NCBI GenBank assembly: GCA_016699695.1
Contig: CP065006.1
Coordinates: 868,001 to 932,000 of the forward strand
Origin: Bacteroidota bacterium
GTDB taxonomy: Bacteria > Bacteroidota > Bacteroidia > Bacteroidales > UBA10428
DNA: 64,000 nt
Direction of reading: 5' to 3'
Position 1 is the first letter of the stretch; the number at the start of each line of letters is the position of its first letter. Position numbers and translations under genes: made by a program. Shown here one piece after another: positions 1 to 9,474 of this stretch. The notes below the pieces were generated by a model, which was not told the origin of the DNA, did not search any database, and saw only the letters and a list, made by a program, of their open reading frames with translations.

Positions 1-333
1 GTACTAGAAAATATTGAGCTAAATGAACTGGAGAAAGAGCAACTTCAGCTGGCTTCCAATCAATCCGGACTGTATTGCAATGCCTGCGGAAAATGTATCC
101 CTGGGTGTAAACATTCTCTTCCGGTTCCTGAGCTTATGCGTGCTTACATGTATGCCTTTGGCTACAAAGAGACCAAAAAAGCGAAAGATCTGCTAGTTTC
201 GGTCAATTCCACACTTTCTTCATGCCATGAGTGTTCAGCCTGTACCGCCAAATGTGTAAAAGGTTTCGATGTGCCGGCGAAAATCAGCGAGGTTTCACAA
301 CTGTTGTCAATTCCAGATGAATTTCTTACCTAA
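1..333 (+). CDS. Aldo/keto reductase with C-terminal 4Fe-4S domain (partial, 3' end)
   Basis: The reading frame is open from the first base of the window, so the gene begins upstream; only about 110 C-terminal residues are present. They carry two cysteine clusters: a C-x2-C-x2-C-x3-C ferredoxin-like motif (YCNACGKCIPGC) and a second set near the end (CHECSACTAKC). This arrangement is typical of the ferredoxin-like tail of iron-sulfur aldo/keto reductases; the (beta/alpha)8 reductase barrel would lie outside the window. Substrate cannot be inferred. The next gene starts 9 bp after the stop, so the two are probably co-transcribed. Confidence 0.75.
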   Translation, partial: VLENIELNELEKEQLQLASNQSGLYCNACGKCIPGCKHSLPVPELMRAYMYAFGYKETKKAKDLLVSVNSTLSSCHECSACTAKCVKGFDVPAKISEVSQLLSIPDEFLT

Positions 334-342
334 GTATTTGTT

Positions 343-1188
343 ATGATGAAAAGAACCGTATTGTTTCTTTTAGTATTGTCATTCGGTGTGCCAGTCATCA
401 TGGCTCAAACCGATTTATTCCCTGAAATGAAGCCATGGACAAGAGAAAGCGAAATAAAAACGTACGATAGCGAGATTTTGTGGGAATACATCAATGGTGC
501 TGCCGAGTACTACCTTCGGTTTGGCTTTCAAAAACTGGAAACTGTGGAATATGCCCTCGATGAGAATAATTATTTAAAAGCTGAATTGTACTGGCATTCT
601 TCGCCCCTTAATACCTTTGGAATTTATGCCTTCGAGCGGCCCAACGATGGTGATTTTCTGAATATTGGAAATGAAGGATACAAGGCTGCATCGGCCTTGA
701 ACTTTTATTCGGGCAATTGTTATGTAAAAATTCACTCCAACCAGGCCGATAGCTTCACCCTTAAAACCATTGAAGACATTGCGACATCAATTTCAGAAAA
801 ACTGGAAAACCAGAGCAATGAAGTAGCAGAATTAAGACTCTTGCCTAAAGAGCAGCGAATAGCTCATAGCGAAAAATACATACCAGAGAATTACCTTGGC
901 TATAGTTTTTTTAAAAATGTAATTACCGCCTCGTTTCAGGATGACAAAAACAGTTATGAAATGTTTTGCATTGCATTAGAAAATAACGACTCTGCCCTTG
1001 AGCCTCTAAAAAGGTATGCTACCCAAATGAATTTGGAATCTGATTTTAAACCCGATACAATTTATACTTTTGACGATGTTTTCAATGGAATGGTATCTGT
1101 TATTGTTAGCAACAGCATGCTTTTGGGGGTGGTAAACTCCAAACCCGAAAATGAATCAGGAAATATCCTCCGCAAGATTCTTGAGTAA
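343..1188 (+). CDS. Exported DUF6599 family protein
   Basis: 281 residues. The N-terminus is a clear Sec signal (two Lys/Arg, then a Leu/Val-rich core ending VIMAQ), so the protein is exported to the periplasm. The mature part has the pattern I associate with DUF6599: LFPE..PW near the start, an EYINGAAEYYL segment near residue 50 and a FGIYAFER segment near residue 90. No function is known for the family. The ATG is followed at once by a second ATG; the first is chosen. It follows the iron-sulfur aldo/keto reductase by 9 bp, so the two may act together in a redox context, but this is inference. Confidence 0.7.
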   Translation: MMKRTVLFLLVLSFGVPVIMAQTDLFPEMKPWTRESEIKTYDSEILWEYINGAAEYYLRFGFQKLETVEYALDENNYLKAELYWHSSPLNTFGIYAFERPNDGDFLNIGNEGYKAASALNFYSGNCYVKIHSNQADSFTLKTIEDIATSISEKLENQSNEVAELRLLPKEQRIAHSEKYIPENYLGYSFFKNVITASFQDDKNSYEMFCIALENNDSALEPLKRYATQMNLESDFKPDTIYTFDDVFNGMVSVIVSNSMLLGVVNSKPENESGNILRKILE

Positions 1189-1239
1189 TAAGTTTTAATC
1201 CATCAATAATATTGGTGGTGGCCCTCTAAAAATCCTCAG

Positions 1240-2040
1240 TTATCGCCAGATTTTAGTTTCTGGTTTTTCGGTTTCTGTCTTTTGTCCAAAACGGTATTTC
1301 TGCGACCGCAAGAAAGAACCAATCAATCCGTTATGTTCTTTGTAGGGCCTTATAAAATCAGCTATTGGCATTACTACCGTTCTGTCATTCAATAGAGGCG
1401 ATATCTTATCAGACGCAACCTCGTAAGCATTTAACAATGAATCCTTACAAGGCTCAATCAGGCGGGTTACTTCTATCAAATGAGCATTACTCCGTATCCA
1501 TTTCGAGTGTTTGCCCGAATCAAGTATAAAAGGAGCCCGATCCATGCCAAGTTGCGCAAAGATACCATGAGATGGAAGTGTAAGAAGCGAAAATCCTGTG
1601 TATACATCCCTATCCATAATGGTGGGTTTCCAACGGTCGTAAACTCCTGCCAGAGCTAGCGGCGAGCGATCCTGATGAAAAAAGAGAAAGTTCATGCCAT
1701 TGTGCTGGCAAATGATATAATCGGCAGGAATAACGCATCGGGTTTCGCGAATAGGCCTGCGAAAAGCCGGATCCTGTATAATACGTATTTTAAGTGGAGC
1801 TTCGGAATCAGAGCTCAGGCCTCCGTCGACAGGTGCTTCGGAATACTCTTTACGCTGAGCCAACCAGAAAGGCACCATACCATAACTGGCTTCGGTAAAT
1901 GTATGAGGCAACTCGCAAGTGAGAATCTGACAGTTTTGCCCTGGTTGAATATTATAATGTGGGTTAAAGGTATCCTGAAGTGTGGCTTCGAAATATTGCT
2001 CAAAGCCAACTGCTTTTCCTATTTGACCAATGATTATCAT
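1240..2040 (-). CDS. Divergent SRAP (HMCES/YedK-like) protein lacking the catalytic residues
   Basis: 266 residues with the layout of the SRAP domain (SOS response-associated peptidase; crosslinks to abasic sites in single-stranded DNA). Recognisable blocks are YNIQPGQ near residue 29, GMVPFWL near 54, RCVIPAD near 100, PLALAGVYDRW near 127 and MDRAPFIL near 167. The family's working residues are missing: residue 2 is Ile instead of the nucleophilic Cys, the NARxE segment reads KIRIIQ, the Glu in GFYEW is replaced (YIICQ), and the His of HDRMP is Met. An in-frame stop lies 7 codons upstream with no other ATG, so a missed Cys2 start is unlikely. It may bind DNA without forming the crosslink, or the fold may be reused. 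Confidence 0.72.
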   Translation of the reverse strand: MIIIGQIGKAVGFEQYFEATLQDTFNPHYNIQPGQNCQILTCELPHTFTEASYGMVPFWLAQRKEYSEAPVDGGLSSDSEAPLKIRIIQDPAFRRPIRETRCVIPADYIICQHNGMNFLFFHQDRSPLALAGVYDRWKPTIMDRDVYTGFSLLTLPSHGIFAQLGMDRAPFILDSGKHSKWIRSNAHLIEVTRLIEPCKDSLLNAYEVASDKISPLLNDRTVVMPIADFIRPYKEHNGLIGSFLRSQKYRFGQKTETEKPETKIWR

Positions 2041-2271
2041 AACATCAGATTTTGATGCGATAATTTAAGGGATTAATTGCATACTTGTCACTGATATTTG
2101 ACCAATCTATAAAAAAAATAGTGGAATATTCAAGACTTAAAACTCAATTCAATCCAGCATGTGGACATACTTATGCCCAATCAAATATTCATTGAATGAT
2201 TTCTTTTCATTCAAGCCTCCTGAAGACTTAGGTAAGAACATCTCCCTTATGGAAAGAAGCACCGAAAAGTG

Positions 2272-2628
2272 CTATTCAACCCCCATCACTTCTTTAAATG
2301 CTTTTTTTAAGCTCTCTTTAGGCAAGGCTCCCATGGCCATTTGGGGTTGGCCATCGAGTGGCACAAAAAGCAAACTTGGTATGCTACGAATACCAAACAT
2401 AGCCGCCATCTCCTGCTCACTCTCCGTATTCACTTTGTAAATATTCAGCTTACCATCGTATTCAATGGATAGTTCTTCCAACACAGGAGCTAATGAACGG
2501 CAAGGACCACACCAGTCGGCATAAAAATCAATCAGACAGGGTTTGCTGCCCTCAAACTTCCAGTCTTTGTTAGCCTCGAAATTAAATACCTTTTCTTTGA
2601 AACTCTCCTTGGTAAGATGCTCTATCAT
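2272..2628 (-). CDS. trxA: Thioredoxin (WCGPC)
   Basis: 118 residues, the usual thioredoxin size with a slightly longer N-terminus. The active site DWCGPC lies near residue 40, and the cis-proline region (RSIPSLLFV) near residue 80. There is no signal peptide, so it acts in the cytoplasm as a protein disulfide reductase. A close paralogue with WCAPC is encoded at 20969-21328 on the other strand, sharing most of its sequence including the unusual N-terminal extension and the PQMAMGALPK segment. It is divergent from the CCA-adding enzyme gene (105 bp between starts). A weak 6-bp hairpin overlaps its stop codon. Confidence 0.93.
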   Translation of the reverse strand: MIEHLTKESFKEKVFNFEANKDWKFEGSKPCLIDFYADWCGPCRSLAPVLEELSIEYDGKLNIYKVNTESEQEMAAMFGIRSIPSLLFVPLDGQPQMAMGALPKESLKKAFKEVMGVE

Positions 2629-2733
2629 GATGTGTGTAATTTATTTGTTTAACATTATTGTGCGAGGATTGTTCGCCTCAAATAAAAACTAGCACAAGTT
2701 AAATTATATTATTTTTGCCACACAAAAGTCTGA

Positions 2734-4143
2734 ATGGATAAACACATCGACATACCTGTTCTGAAACTAATTGGTGACATAACCAGCGAAACAGGGCAGC
2801 CATGCTATGTCATTGGAGGCTTTGTTCGCGATATCTTTCTGAACCGTAATACAAAGGATATCGATGTGGTTGTGCTTGGAAGTGGCATTGAACTTGCCAC
2901 CAGGGTAGCAAAGAATATGGGTAACAGGCCTGTTAATGTATTTAAGAATTTTGGTACCGCCATGGTGCATCTACCCGAATACGATGTGGAGTTTGTAGGT
3001 GCACGCAAGGAGTCGTACAGAACCAACAGTCGTAAGCCTTTGGTGGAAAACGGCACATTGGAGGACGACCAGCTACGCCGCGATTTTACCATCAACGCCC
3101 TCGCCATTTCACTTAATCGTTCCAGCTGGGGCCAATTGGTTGACCCTTTCAGAGGATTGGATGACCTTCGAAACAAAATACTCCGAACTCCACTCGACCC
3201 TGATATTACCTTTAGCGATGACCCCTTGCGCATGATGCGTGCCATTCGTTTTGCATGTCAGTTGAACTTTACCATAGAAAAAGAAACCCTCGAAGCGATT
3301 GGCAGAAATGCTTCGCGTATTGAGATTGTTTCGAAAGAACGTATTGTAGAAGAACTAAACAAAATAATGGCCAGCGAAAAACCTTCTATGGGCTTTCTGT
3401 TGGCTGAACAATGTGGCCTTTTGCCTTTTTTTCTACCCGAACTTCAAGCTCTAAAGGGTGTAGAAAAAAGAAATAACAGAGCACATAAAGACAATTTCTT
3501 TCATACCTTAAAAGTACTCGACAACCTGGCGGCCAATTCGAATAATCTTTGGCTCAGATGGGCCGCATTGTTGCACGATATAGCAAAACCACCCACTAAA
3601 AAATGGGAAGACAAATCAGGATGGACTTTTCATGGCCACGAACATTTGGGAGCTAAAATGGTACCCGACATTTTCCGGCAACTGAAATTACCCATGGGTG
3701 CACCCATGAAATACGTACAAAAAATGGTGCTACTGCACCTTAGGCCCATAGTACTTTCGCAGGACCTTGTTACCGACAGTGCAGTGCGGCGTCTCCTTTT
3801 CGATGCCGGTGATGACATTGATGACCTGATGCAACTTTGCGAAGCCGATATCACTTCGAAAAACGATGAAAAGGTAAAACGTTACCTTAAAAATTTTCAG
3901 CTTGTACGACAAAAACTTAAGGAGCTGGAAGAAAAAGACGCCATTCGCAACTTTCAGCCACCTGTTTCGGGCGAATTAATTATGCAAACCTTTGGCATTA
4001 AACCTGGCAGAGAGGTGGGAATTATTAAGACCACTATTAAAGATGCCATACTCGATGGATTAATTCGGAATAATTACCAGGAAGCCTTTCAGCTTATGCT
4101 CGATAAAGGGAAAGAACTTGGATTAAAACCTCTCGAATCTTAA
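2734..4143 (+). CDS. cca: CCA tRNA nucleotidyltransferase with HD domain
   Basis: 469 residues. Class II nucleotidyltransferase head: GGFVRD near residue 28 and the metal-binding D-x-D of KDIDVV at residues 42-44, followed by the RRDFTINALA block at 115-124 and the RMMRAIRFA block near 167. An HD-type phosphohydrolase domain follows (H257, HD at 281-282, HGHEH near 300). Such enzymes add or repair the 3' CCA of tRNA, and the HD part can remove phosphates. Length fits the Bacteroidota form. A TATTTTTG -7 like element at 2710-2717 lies just upstream. It ends 12 bp before the convergent dus gene. Confidence 0.93.
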   Translation: MDKHIDIPVLKLIGDITSETGQPCYVIGGFVRDIFLNRNTKDIDVVVLGSGIELATRVAKNMGNRPVNVFKNFGTAMVHLPEYDVEFVGARKESYRTNSRKPLVENGTLEDDQLRRDFTINALAISLNRSSWGQLVDPFRGLDDLRNKILRTPLDPDITFSDDPLRMMRAIRFACQLNFTIEKETLEAIGRNASRIEIVSKERIVEELNKIMASEKPSMGFLLAEQCGLLPFFLPELQALKGVEKRNNRAHKDNFFHTLKVLDNLAANSNNLWLRWAALLHDIAKPPTKKWEDKSGWTFHGHEHLGAKMVPDIFRQLKLPMGAPMKYVQKMVLLHLRPIVLSQDLVTDSAVRRLLFDAGDDIDDLMQLCEADITSKNDEKVKRYLKNFQLVRQKLKELEEKDAIRNFQPPVSGELIMQTFGIKPGREVGIIKTTIKDAILDGLIRNNYQEAFQLMLDKGKELGLKPLES

Positions 4144-4155
4144 TCTCATTCTCTC

Positions 4156-5148
4156 TCAGGCTAACACTTCGGTCTGAAGCAATGCCTGTTCCACCTCACC
4201 AGCATTGTTGGTGTGCATCAATTTATCGCGTAGTTCAGCAGCTCCTCTGAAATTACTCAGGTATATTTTAAAAAACCGCTTCAGAATATTAAAATTCTTG
4301 ACATTTCCCCAGGTGGCTGCGTAAAGTTGCAAGTGTTCCCTCAGTAGTTCAATTCGCTCAGATGGTTCAGGAACTGCCAGATTTTTATTAAACATCCAGG
4401 GATTTTTAAATACCCCTCTTCCGACCATTACGCCATCCAGTTTGTGAGCATTTGCCAGATTAATTCCTTGCTGATAGCTTTCCACATCGCCATTGCCAAT
4501 AATGGCTGTGGTCTTATGCATTGAATCGCGAAGCGATACTGCTTTTCCTATTTCATTCCAGTCGGCAAAACCCTCCGACTGCATTTTTTGTGTGCGGCCA
4601 TGCACTGCTATGGCTGCCAATTCCTGTTCAAGCAAGTGCCCAATCCATTCTTCTGTTACAACACTATTAAAACCAATGCGCGTCTTTACCGAAACGGGAA
4701 GATTTGTTCCTTCTTTGGTAGCAGCGATTATTTCTGCTGCCAATGCCGGGTTTTTAATAAGAGCCGAACAAGTGCCTTTTACAACAACTTTTTTTACCGG
4801 GCACCCCATATTAATGTCAATACCATCGAATTGGCCTTGCTGACTTATGAGCGCTGCCGACCGGTAAAATTTCTCGGGATCGTTTCCCCAGATTTGTGCC
4901 ACCAGTTTGCTGCCTCGTCGATTCAGCATGTCAATTTCCGATGAATTTACGCGCAAACGCTCAGAAGTTTTTTCAAATCCCCGCAGGTCGCTAAGGCCAT
5001 CGGTGGAAGTAAACTCAGTAAAAACCACCCGAAGTATTTTAGGGTCGGAAACGGAAAGAATTATCTGCCGAAACACCGTATCGGTAACATCTTCCATGGG
5101 AGCCAGAATAAAAAAAGGCTCTTTGCTCTCGTTCCAGAAGTTACTCAT
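4156..5148 (-). CDS. dus: tRNA-dihydrouridine synthase
   Basis: 330 residues from the ATG at 5148; the longer open frame to 5364 runs back into trhO and is rejected. FMN-dependent TIM-barrel enzyme that reduces uridines in the D-loop of tRNA. Visible family blocks are FFILAPMEDVTD at the N-terminus (flavin site), DINMGCPVKK near residue 95 (conserved catalytic cysteine motif), VSVKTRIGF near 145, IAVHGRTQ near 175 and IIGNGDV near 215. The start codon overlaps the stop of the upstream gene trhO (ATGA), so the two are translationally coupled. Which Dus subfamily it belongs to is not clear. Confidence 0.92.
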   Translation of the reverse strand: MSNFWNESKEPFFILAPMEDVTDTVFRQIILSVSDPKILRVVFTEFTSTDGLSDLRGFEKTSERLRVNSSEIDMLNRRGSKLVAQIWGNDPEKFYRSAALISQQGQFDGIDINMGCPVKKVVVKGTCSALIKNPALAAEIIAATKEGTNLPVSVKTRIGFNSVVTEEWIGHLLEQELAAIAVHGRTQKMQSEGFADWNEIGKAVSLRDSMHKTTAIIGNGDVESYQQGINLANAHKLDGVMVGRGVFKNPWMFNKNLAVPEPSERIELLREHLQLYAATWGNVKNFNILKRFFKIYLSNFRGAAELRDKLMHTNNAGEVEQALLQTEVLA

Positions 5149-6209
5149 TGTTCTGGTTGATATTCGCATGCTTGAACCTCTATCGATAACCGGGGTCGCA
5201 AGCGGGAATGAAAAATTTTGTTTGCCGCATACTTTTCTGTATTGGTCTTTCGGTGAGAAGCCTTTTCTTCGGGCGTAAGTGTCAAAGCCTGCATGCACTC
5301 TTTGCTGCAACAGCCATTGTAGCGGGTAGCACAGGAAGGACATTGAATAAAAAGCAAATGGCAATCGTTATGTGCACAGTTGGTATGGCTATCGCACAAA
5401 TCGCCGCACTGATGGCAGTGGGCAATTACATTTTCATCGATTTTTTCACCCAGGCGCTGATCGAACACGAAATTTTTTCCGACAAACTTCGAAGGTTTAT
5501 CCTCCTGTTTGATAGCATGGGCATAGGCAATAATACCTCCATGCAATTGGTTCACATCGGAAAATCCTTGATGCCTGAGGTAGGCGCTTGCCTTTTCGCA
5601 ACGGATTCCGCCTGTGCAATAAAGAAGAAGCTTCTGGTCTTTTTTGTCTATCAATTCCTCCTCCACCTTCAGAATAGCTTCGCGAAAAGTATCGGCATCG
5701 GGACAGAAGGCCCCTTCGAATCGCCCCACCTCGCTCTCGTAATGGTTTCGCATGTCTACGATCAACACACCTTCCTGCCCGGCAAAGTCATGAAACTCCA
5801 TCGGACTCAAATGCTTTCCAACATTGGTTACATCGTAAGTATAATCGGGCAATCCATCAGCCACAATTTTAGGCCTTATTTTGATGGTGAGTTTAAAGAA
5901 AGATTTTCCATCGTCTTCGACCGCATACTTGATGGGCATCTCCGCTAATCCGGTTTGGGTATCAAGATCCTTCAGAAATTCCTGCAAATGATGCTCCGGC
6001 AAACTCATTTGGGCATTAATGCCTTCGTGAGCCAGGTAGATCCGCCCAAAGCAGTTAAGTTTAACCCAACGCTGGTAAAGCTTATCGCGTATTTCCTGTG
6101 GATTTTCGAAGTATACATATCGGTAAAACGAGAGTGTCACTCTGCGAAAAGGCTCTTTGGCCAGCCTTTCAATCAGTTCTTGTCGGTTTACCCGGTTGTG
6201 CAACAGCAT
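5145..6209 (-). CDS. trhO: tRNA uridine(34) hydroxylase, rhodanese family
   Basis: 354 residues, the same size as E. coli TrhO/YceA (about 350). TrhO makes 5-hydroxyuridine at the wobble position of tRNA, independently of the TrhP route. An N-terminal UPF0176-type domain is followed by a rhodanese domain with the active loop CTGGIRCEKA (around residues 196-205) and the LHGGIIAY block. A cysteine-rich tail (HCHQCGDLC, NCAHNDC, CPSC, CCSKEC) is the usual metal-binding end. The stop overlaps the dus start by four bases, pairing two tRNA base-modifying enzymes in one transcript. Confidence 0.93.
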   Translation of the reverse strand: MLLHNRVNRQELIERLAKEPFRRVTLSFYRYVYFENPQEIRDKLYQRWVKLNCFGRIYLAHEGINAQMSLPEHHLQEFLKDLDTQTGLAEMPIKYAVEDDGKSFFKLTIKIRPKIVADGLPDYTYDVTNVGKHLSPMEFHDFAGQEGVLIVDMRNHYESEVGRFEGAFCPDADTFREAILKVEEELIDKKDQKLLLYCTGGIRCEKASAYLRHQGFSDVNQLHGGIIAYAHAIKQEDKPSKFVGKNFVFDQRLGEKIDENVIAHCHQCGDLCDSHTNCAHNDCHLLFIQCPSCATRYNGCCSKECMQALTLTPEEKASHRKTNTEKYAANKIFHSRLRPRLSIEVQACEYQPEQ

Positions 6210-6425
6210 ATTGTGTTCATTTTCAATCAGCTTGCAAAGTTACACACCCACCAAACTACTGAAAGAATCGAATGCTATTTAGAATTAATTTGATAAACAA
6301 GAATCAATCCTTCTGATAATCAGAAATATAAAGAGCTAACACAATGCAAAGGGAAGTTGGAATGAAGCAGATTACTCCTTAAACAATTTATCTCAAGGAA
6401 TAGGTAAAGCATGAAAAAAGCATAG

Positions 6426-9365
6426 CTATTCAAAAAGTTCGAGAATTTCTTCTTTAGTAATCTTGTGAAAGGCATTCTCATTCACAAAAATATCTGCCAA
6501 TTGCGATTTTCGCTCCTGTAAACGAAGTATTTTTTCTTCGAGGGTATCGCGGCTAATAAACCGGTAAACCATCACATGTTTGTCCTGCCCGATGCGATGC
6601 GCCCGGTTGATGGCTTGTTTTTCGGCCGCCGGGTTCCACCAGGGATCGAGCATAAGCACGTAACCAGCAGCGGTAAGATTTAGTCCAACACCTCCAGCCT
6701 TAAGAGAAACCAAAAAGAAGCGGCAGGTATCATTGTTTTGAAATTCGCTGACCACCTCTTCTCGATGAAGTGTTTCGCCTGTGAGTGTCTGGTAGGGTAT
6801 ATTGCGCTCGTCTAACCATTGAGCTACCAGGTCGAGATGTTTTACAAAGGAACTAAACACCAAGGCTTTATGCCCTTCGCTGTGCAGAATCTCGAGGTTT
6901 CGGGTAATCTCATCGAATTTTCCGGACCCAGCCAGGTAATTCTCATCGACCAGGGCCGGATGATTCGAAATCTGGCGCAAGCGCATCAGCGACTGCAATA
7001 TTTGCAGGCTCGCCTTTCCCATGCCCATGCTACCTATATTCTCCAGCACAAGTTTGCGGGCCTTTGATTTTTCGCGCTCGTAAATACTTTCCTGAATTTC
7101 GTTTAACTCGCAATAAACGATCTGTTCGGAAAGCGGGGGTAATTCAGAAGCCACCTGACCTTTTGTGCGGCGCAGCATAAAAGGTGCAATTAGTTGCTGC
7201 AAACGTTCACGTTTACTCTGGTCCGACTTTTTTTCGATAGGAACCTGAAATTCGCTTTGGAAGAAATTCAAATTGCCCAGCAAGCCCGGATTTAGAAAAT
7301 TAAACTGTGCCCATAAATCGCTGAGGGAATTTTCTACCGGAGTACCTGTTAGTGTTAGTCGATGGGTTGATTTTAAAAGCATTACCGCCTGGTATGTTTT
7401 CGACCCCGGATTTTTAATAACCTGGCTTTCGTCAAGAATTACAGTATGAAAATCAACCTTCGTGAATTGCTCTGCATCGTTACGCAAAATTCCATAGGAA
7501 GTGATAATTAAGTCCGATTGCTCAATATACTCCTCCAGCAAACCTCGGTTCTGACCGGCATAAACCTGCATGCGAAGCGAAGGTGAAAATTTGTTCTTCT
7601 CGTTCACCCAATTATGGATTAAGGAAGTAGGTACTACGATGAGGGATGTTTTGGTTGTTCTTTTCTGGGTAGAATCTGGTGGTGCAGCGAAAAGGTCAAG
7701 CTGAACTGTCTTTTTCGAAACCGGACTCGCTTTATGCAATAAGTTCTCAGAGGCAATACGCTGCAAAAGTGTAAGGGTTTGTAAGGTTTTTCCAAGTCCC
7801 ATATCGTCGGCGAGACATCCACCAAAACCATTCAGGTATAGCTGATACATCCACGAATAACCTTCTACCTGGTATTGCCGCAGCGAAGCCAGCACACCAT
7901 CGGGTATTTGTTCTGACTCACGACCCGAAGAGTCTAAAAGCTTTTTAAGGTTCTCGCGGAAATTGGTATTTAACTGACTGACCCTGCTATTTAAAATGGA
8001 AAAATATTGCTTTTTTAGTTTTAAACGCGAACCTTCAACATTCGAGAACTTTAATAAATCGCTGTAAGACTCAAACCATTCTTCCGGTAAAATCATTATC
8101 TTCCCATTGGGCAATGTAAACTCACGAATACCTCTGACAATATGTTCCTTAAAATCCACAAAGGGTATTGCAAAACTATCGAACTGCACCACAGCATTAA
8201 TATCAAACCAATCGTTAACTTGCTCTGATACTTCTATTTTCAGCTGAAATTGATCGAGGTAATAGTCTTTTTCGAACTTGCTTTGTGCAACATCAAAACC
8301 ACTATTAGAGAGAATCTCCCGGTTGTAATTTAACCAGGTCACTGCACCAAAATCGCCCTGGCTATTTAGTCTTTTTTCGATCGGCTCAAAAAATGGACCC
8401 TCGCGATTCACAAGTCCAAACGTGAGTAATTTTCCGATATGCTCGTTTTCGAAATCGTAATCCCGCAGAATGCAAACAAATGATGCCTCATCGTCTTGCA
8501 TGCGGAAAGTCACCTTGGTTTCCGACAGGCGGTTTGCCTGAAAAATGGTGTTGTCTATATAAATAAATTTCAATACAAGTACAAGCTTTCCTTGCAAATT
8601 CAGTTCAAGCGACAAAACTACCCTTGGTTTGGCAGACTTATACTCAATCTGAATTCCACTCACAACTACCTTATGCTTGGAAATAATATTTTTTACAAAG
8701 CTTTCGAGGTATTTTTTTTCCGAAACTTTTGCAATGCTCACAAAAGGTTTATCAAAAAATGGCGACAGCTTTTTTGCATCAATTTCGCGGATAAGGAATA
8801 ACTGATTCTCGATAATTAAACAACATGGATCGTTGGTAAGCACTATCACCGGCTTACCGGTTAGGGTAATTTCCTGTTCGTTAAAGAAGATGGTTAGATT
8901 ATACCGTATTCCTTCCACATTTCGGTCGAAATGGAACACAGTTTCACATTTGTTCAACACCAGGTCCACTTTGTCTTTTTCGTAGATTTTATTCTGCAAT
9001 ACCTTATGGTAGACATCCATAGGGTTAAATTCCATTAAATCAAGGCATTTTGTGATCTGCCTTTCGATGTATGGTTTTACATGCTGAGCCAACAAGTCTG
9101 AAGGTATATTTTCTACAAAATCGCGTGGTGTATGTTTCTTCTTCTTCGAGAAAAGTTTGAATAAATTCTGATTGTTGTAATTCTCGATGTATCGTACAAT
9201 TTGCACTTGCTCAGGACTTAGCATGTGCTCATATGTTTTCAGGCTCTGAAGGGTAAGCCTGTCATGAATTTCAAGATACTCCTTTGCCCTTTCGCGTTTA
9301 ACAATGTAGGGAGCTAAAACAAATCCAAGCAGACGATGCTCGGTTATAGCGATTACAAACTGCAT
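6426..9365 (-). CDS. SNF2/RapA-family DEAD-like helicase
   Basis: 979 residues. The C-terminal half is a Swi2/Snf2 ATPase: Walker A DDMGLGKT near residue 517, motif II written DESQ near 644 (most relatives have DEAQ/DEAH), motif III LTGTPVEN, then the helicase C domain with SLKAGGVGLNLT and the NRAHRIGQ block near residue 915. The N-terminal half (about 480 residues) lacks recognisable motifs and probably serves DNA or partner binding. Such bacterial proteins translocate on double-stranded DNA and remodel protein-DNA complexes. A monocistronic gene as far as spacing shows (109 bp to the neighbour upstream). Confidence 0.9.
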   Translation of the reverse strand: MQFVIAITEHRLLGFVLAPYIVKRERAKEYLEIHDRLTLQSLKTYEHMLSPEQVQIVRYIENYNNQNLFKLFSKKKKHTPRDFVENIPSDLLAQHVKPYIERQITKCLDLMEFNPMDVYHKVLQNKIYEKDKVDLVLNKCETVFHFDRNVEGIRYNLTIFFNEQEITLTGKPVIVLTNDPCCLIIENQLFLIREIDAKKLSPFFDKPFVSIAKVSEKKYLESFVKNIISKHKVVVSGIQIEYKSAKPRVVLSLELNLQGKLVLVLKFIYIDNTIFQANRLSETKVTFRMQDDEASFVCILRDYDFENEHIGKLLTFGLVNREGPFFEPIEKRLNSQGDFGAVTWLNYNREILSNSGFDVAQSKFEKDYYLDQFQLKIEVSEQVNDWFDINAVVQFDSFAIPFVDFKEHIVRGIREFTLPNGKIMILPEEWFESYSDLLKFSNVEGSRLKLKKQYFSILNSRVSQLNTNFRENLKKLLDSSGRESEQIPDGVLASLRQYQVEGYSWMYQLYLNGFGGCLADDMGLGKTLQTLTLLQRIASENLLHKASPVSKKTVQLDLFAAPPDSTQKRTTKTSLIVVPTSLIHNWVNEKNKFSPSLRMQVYAGQNRGLLEEYIEQSDLIITSYGILRNDAEQFTKVDFHTVILDESQVIKNPGSKTYQAVMLLKSTHRLTLTGTPVENSLSDLWAQFNFLNPGLLGNLNFFQSEFQVPIEKKSDQSKRERLQQLIAPFMLRRTKGQVASELPPLSEQIVYCELNEIQESIYEREKSKARKLVLENIGSMGMGKASLQILQSLMRLRQISNHPALVDENYLAGSGKFDEITRNLEILHSEGHKALVFSSFVKHLDLVAQWLDERNIPYQTLTGETLHREEVVSEFQNNDTCRFFLVSLKAGGVGLNLTAAGYVLMLDPWWNPAAEKQAINRAHRIGQDKHVMVYRFISRDTLEEKILRLQERKSQLADIFVNENAFHKITKEEILELFE

Positions 9366-9474
9366 TTCTATAAGGTGTCAAAAGCTTTAAAGATAGAACC
9401 TATTCGGATGAAACTGGCAGTATTTCTTCGATTTATTTTTAATGGAATGGGTGATAGGAAACAGAAGCGAATTT

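Noticed and set aside
1201..1220. Stem-loop CCATCAAT / ATTGGTGG between convergent genes
   Set aside because: No T tract on either side and a G-T pair in the stem; too weak to call a terminator.
2258..2273. Hairpin AGCACCGAAAAGTGCT as thioredoxin terminator
   Set aside because: It overlaps the stop codon, has only a 5-6 bp stem and no T run.
5149..5364. N-terminal extension of dus
   Set aside because: It would overlap trhO by over 200 bp with an unrelated sequence; the family start is MSNFW... at 5148.
5208..5948. A 246-codon plus-strand open frame
   Set aside because: It lies wholly opposite trhO, whose motifs and length are clear; its translation has no recognisable family.
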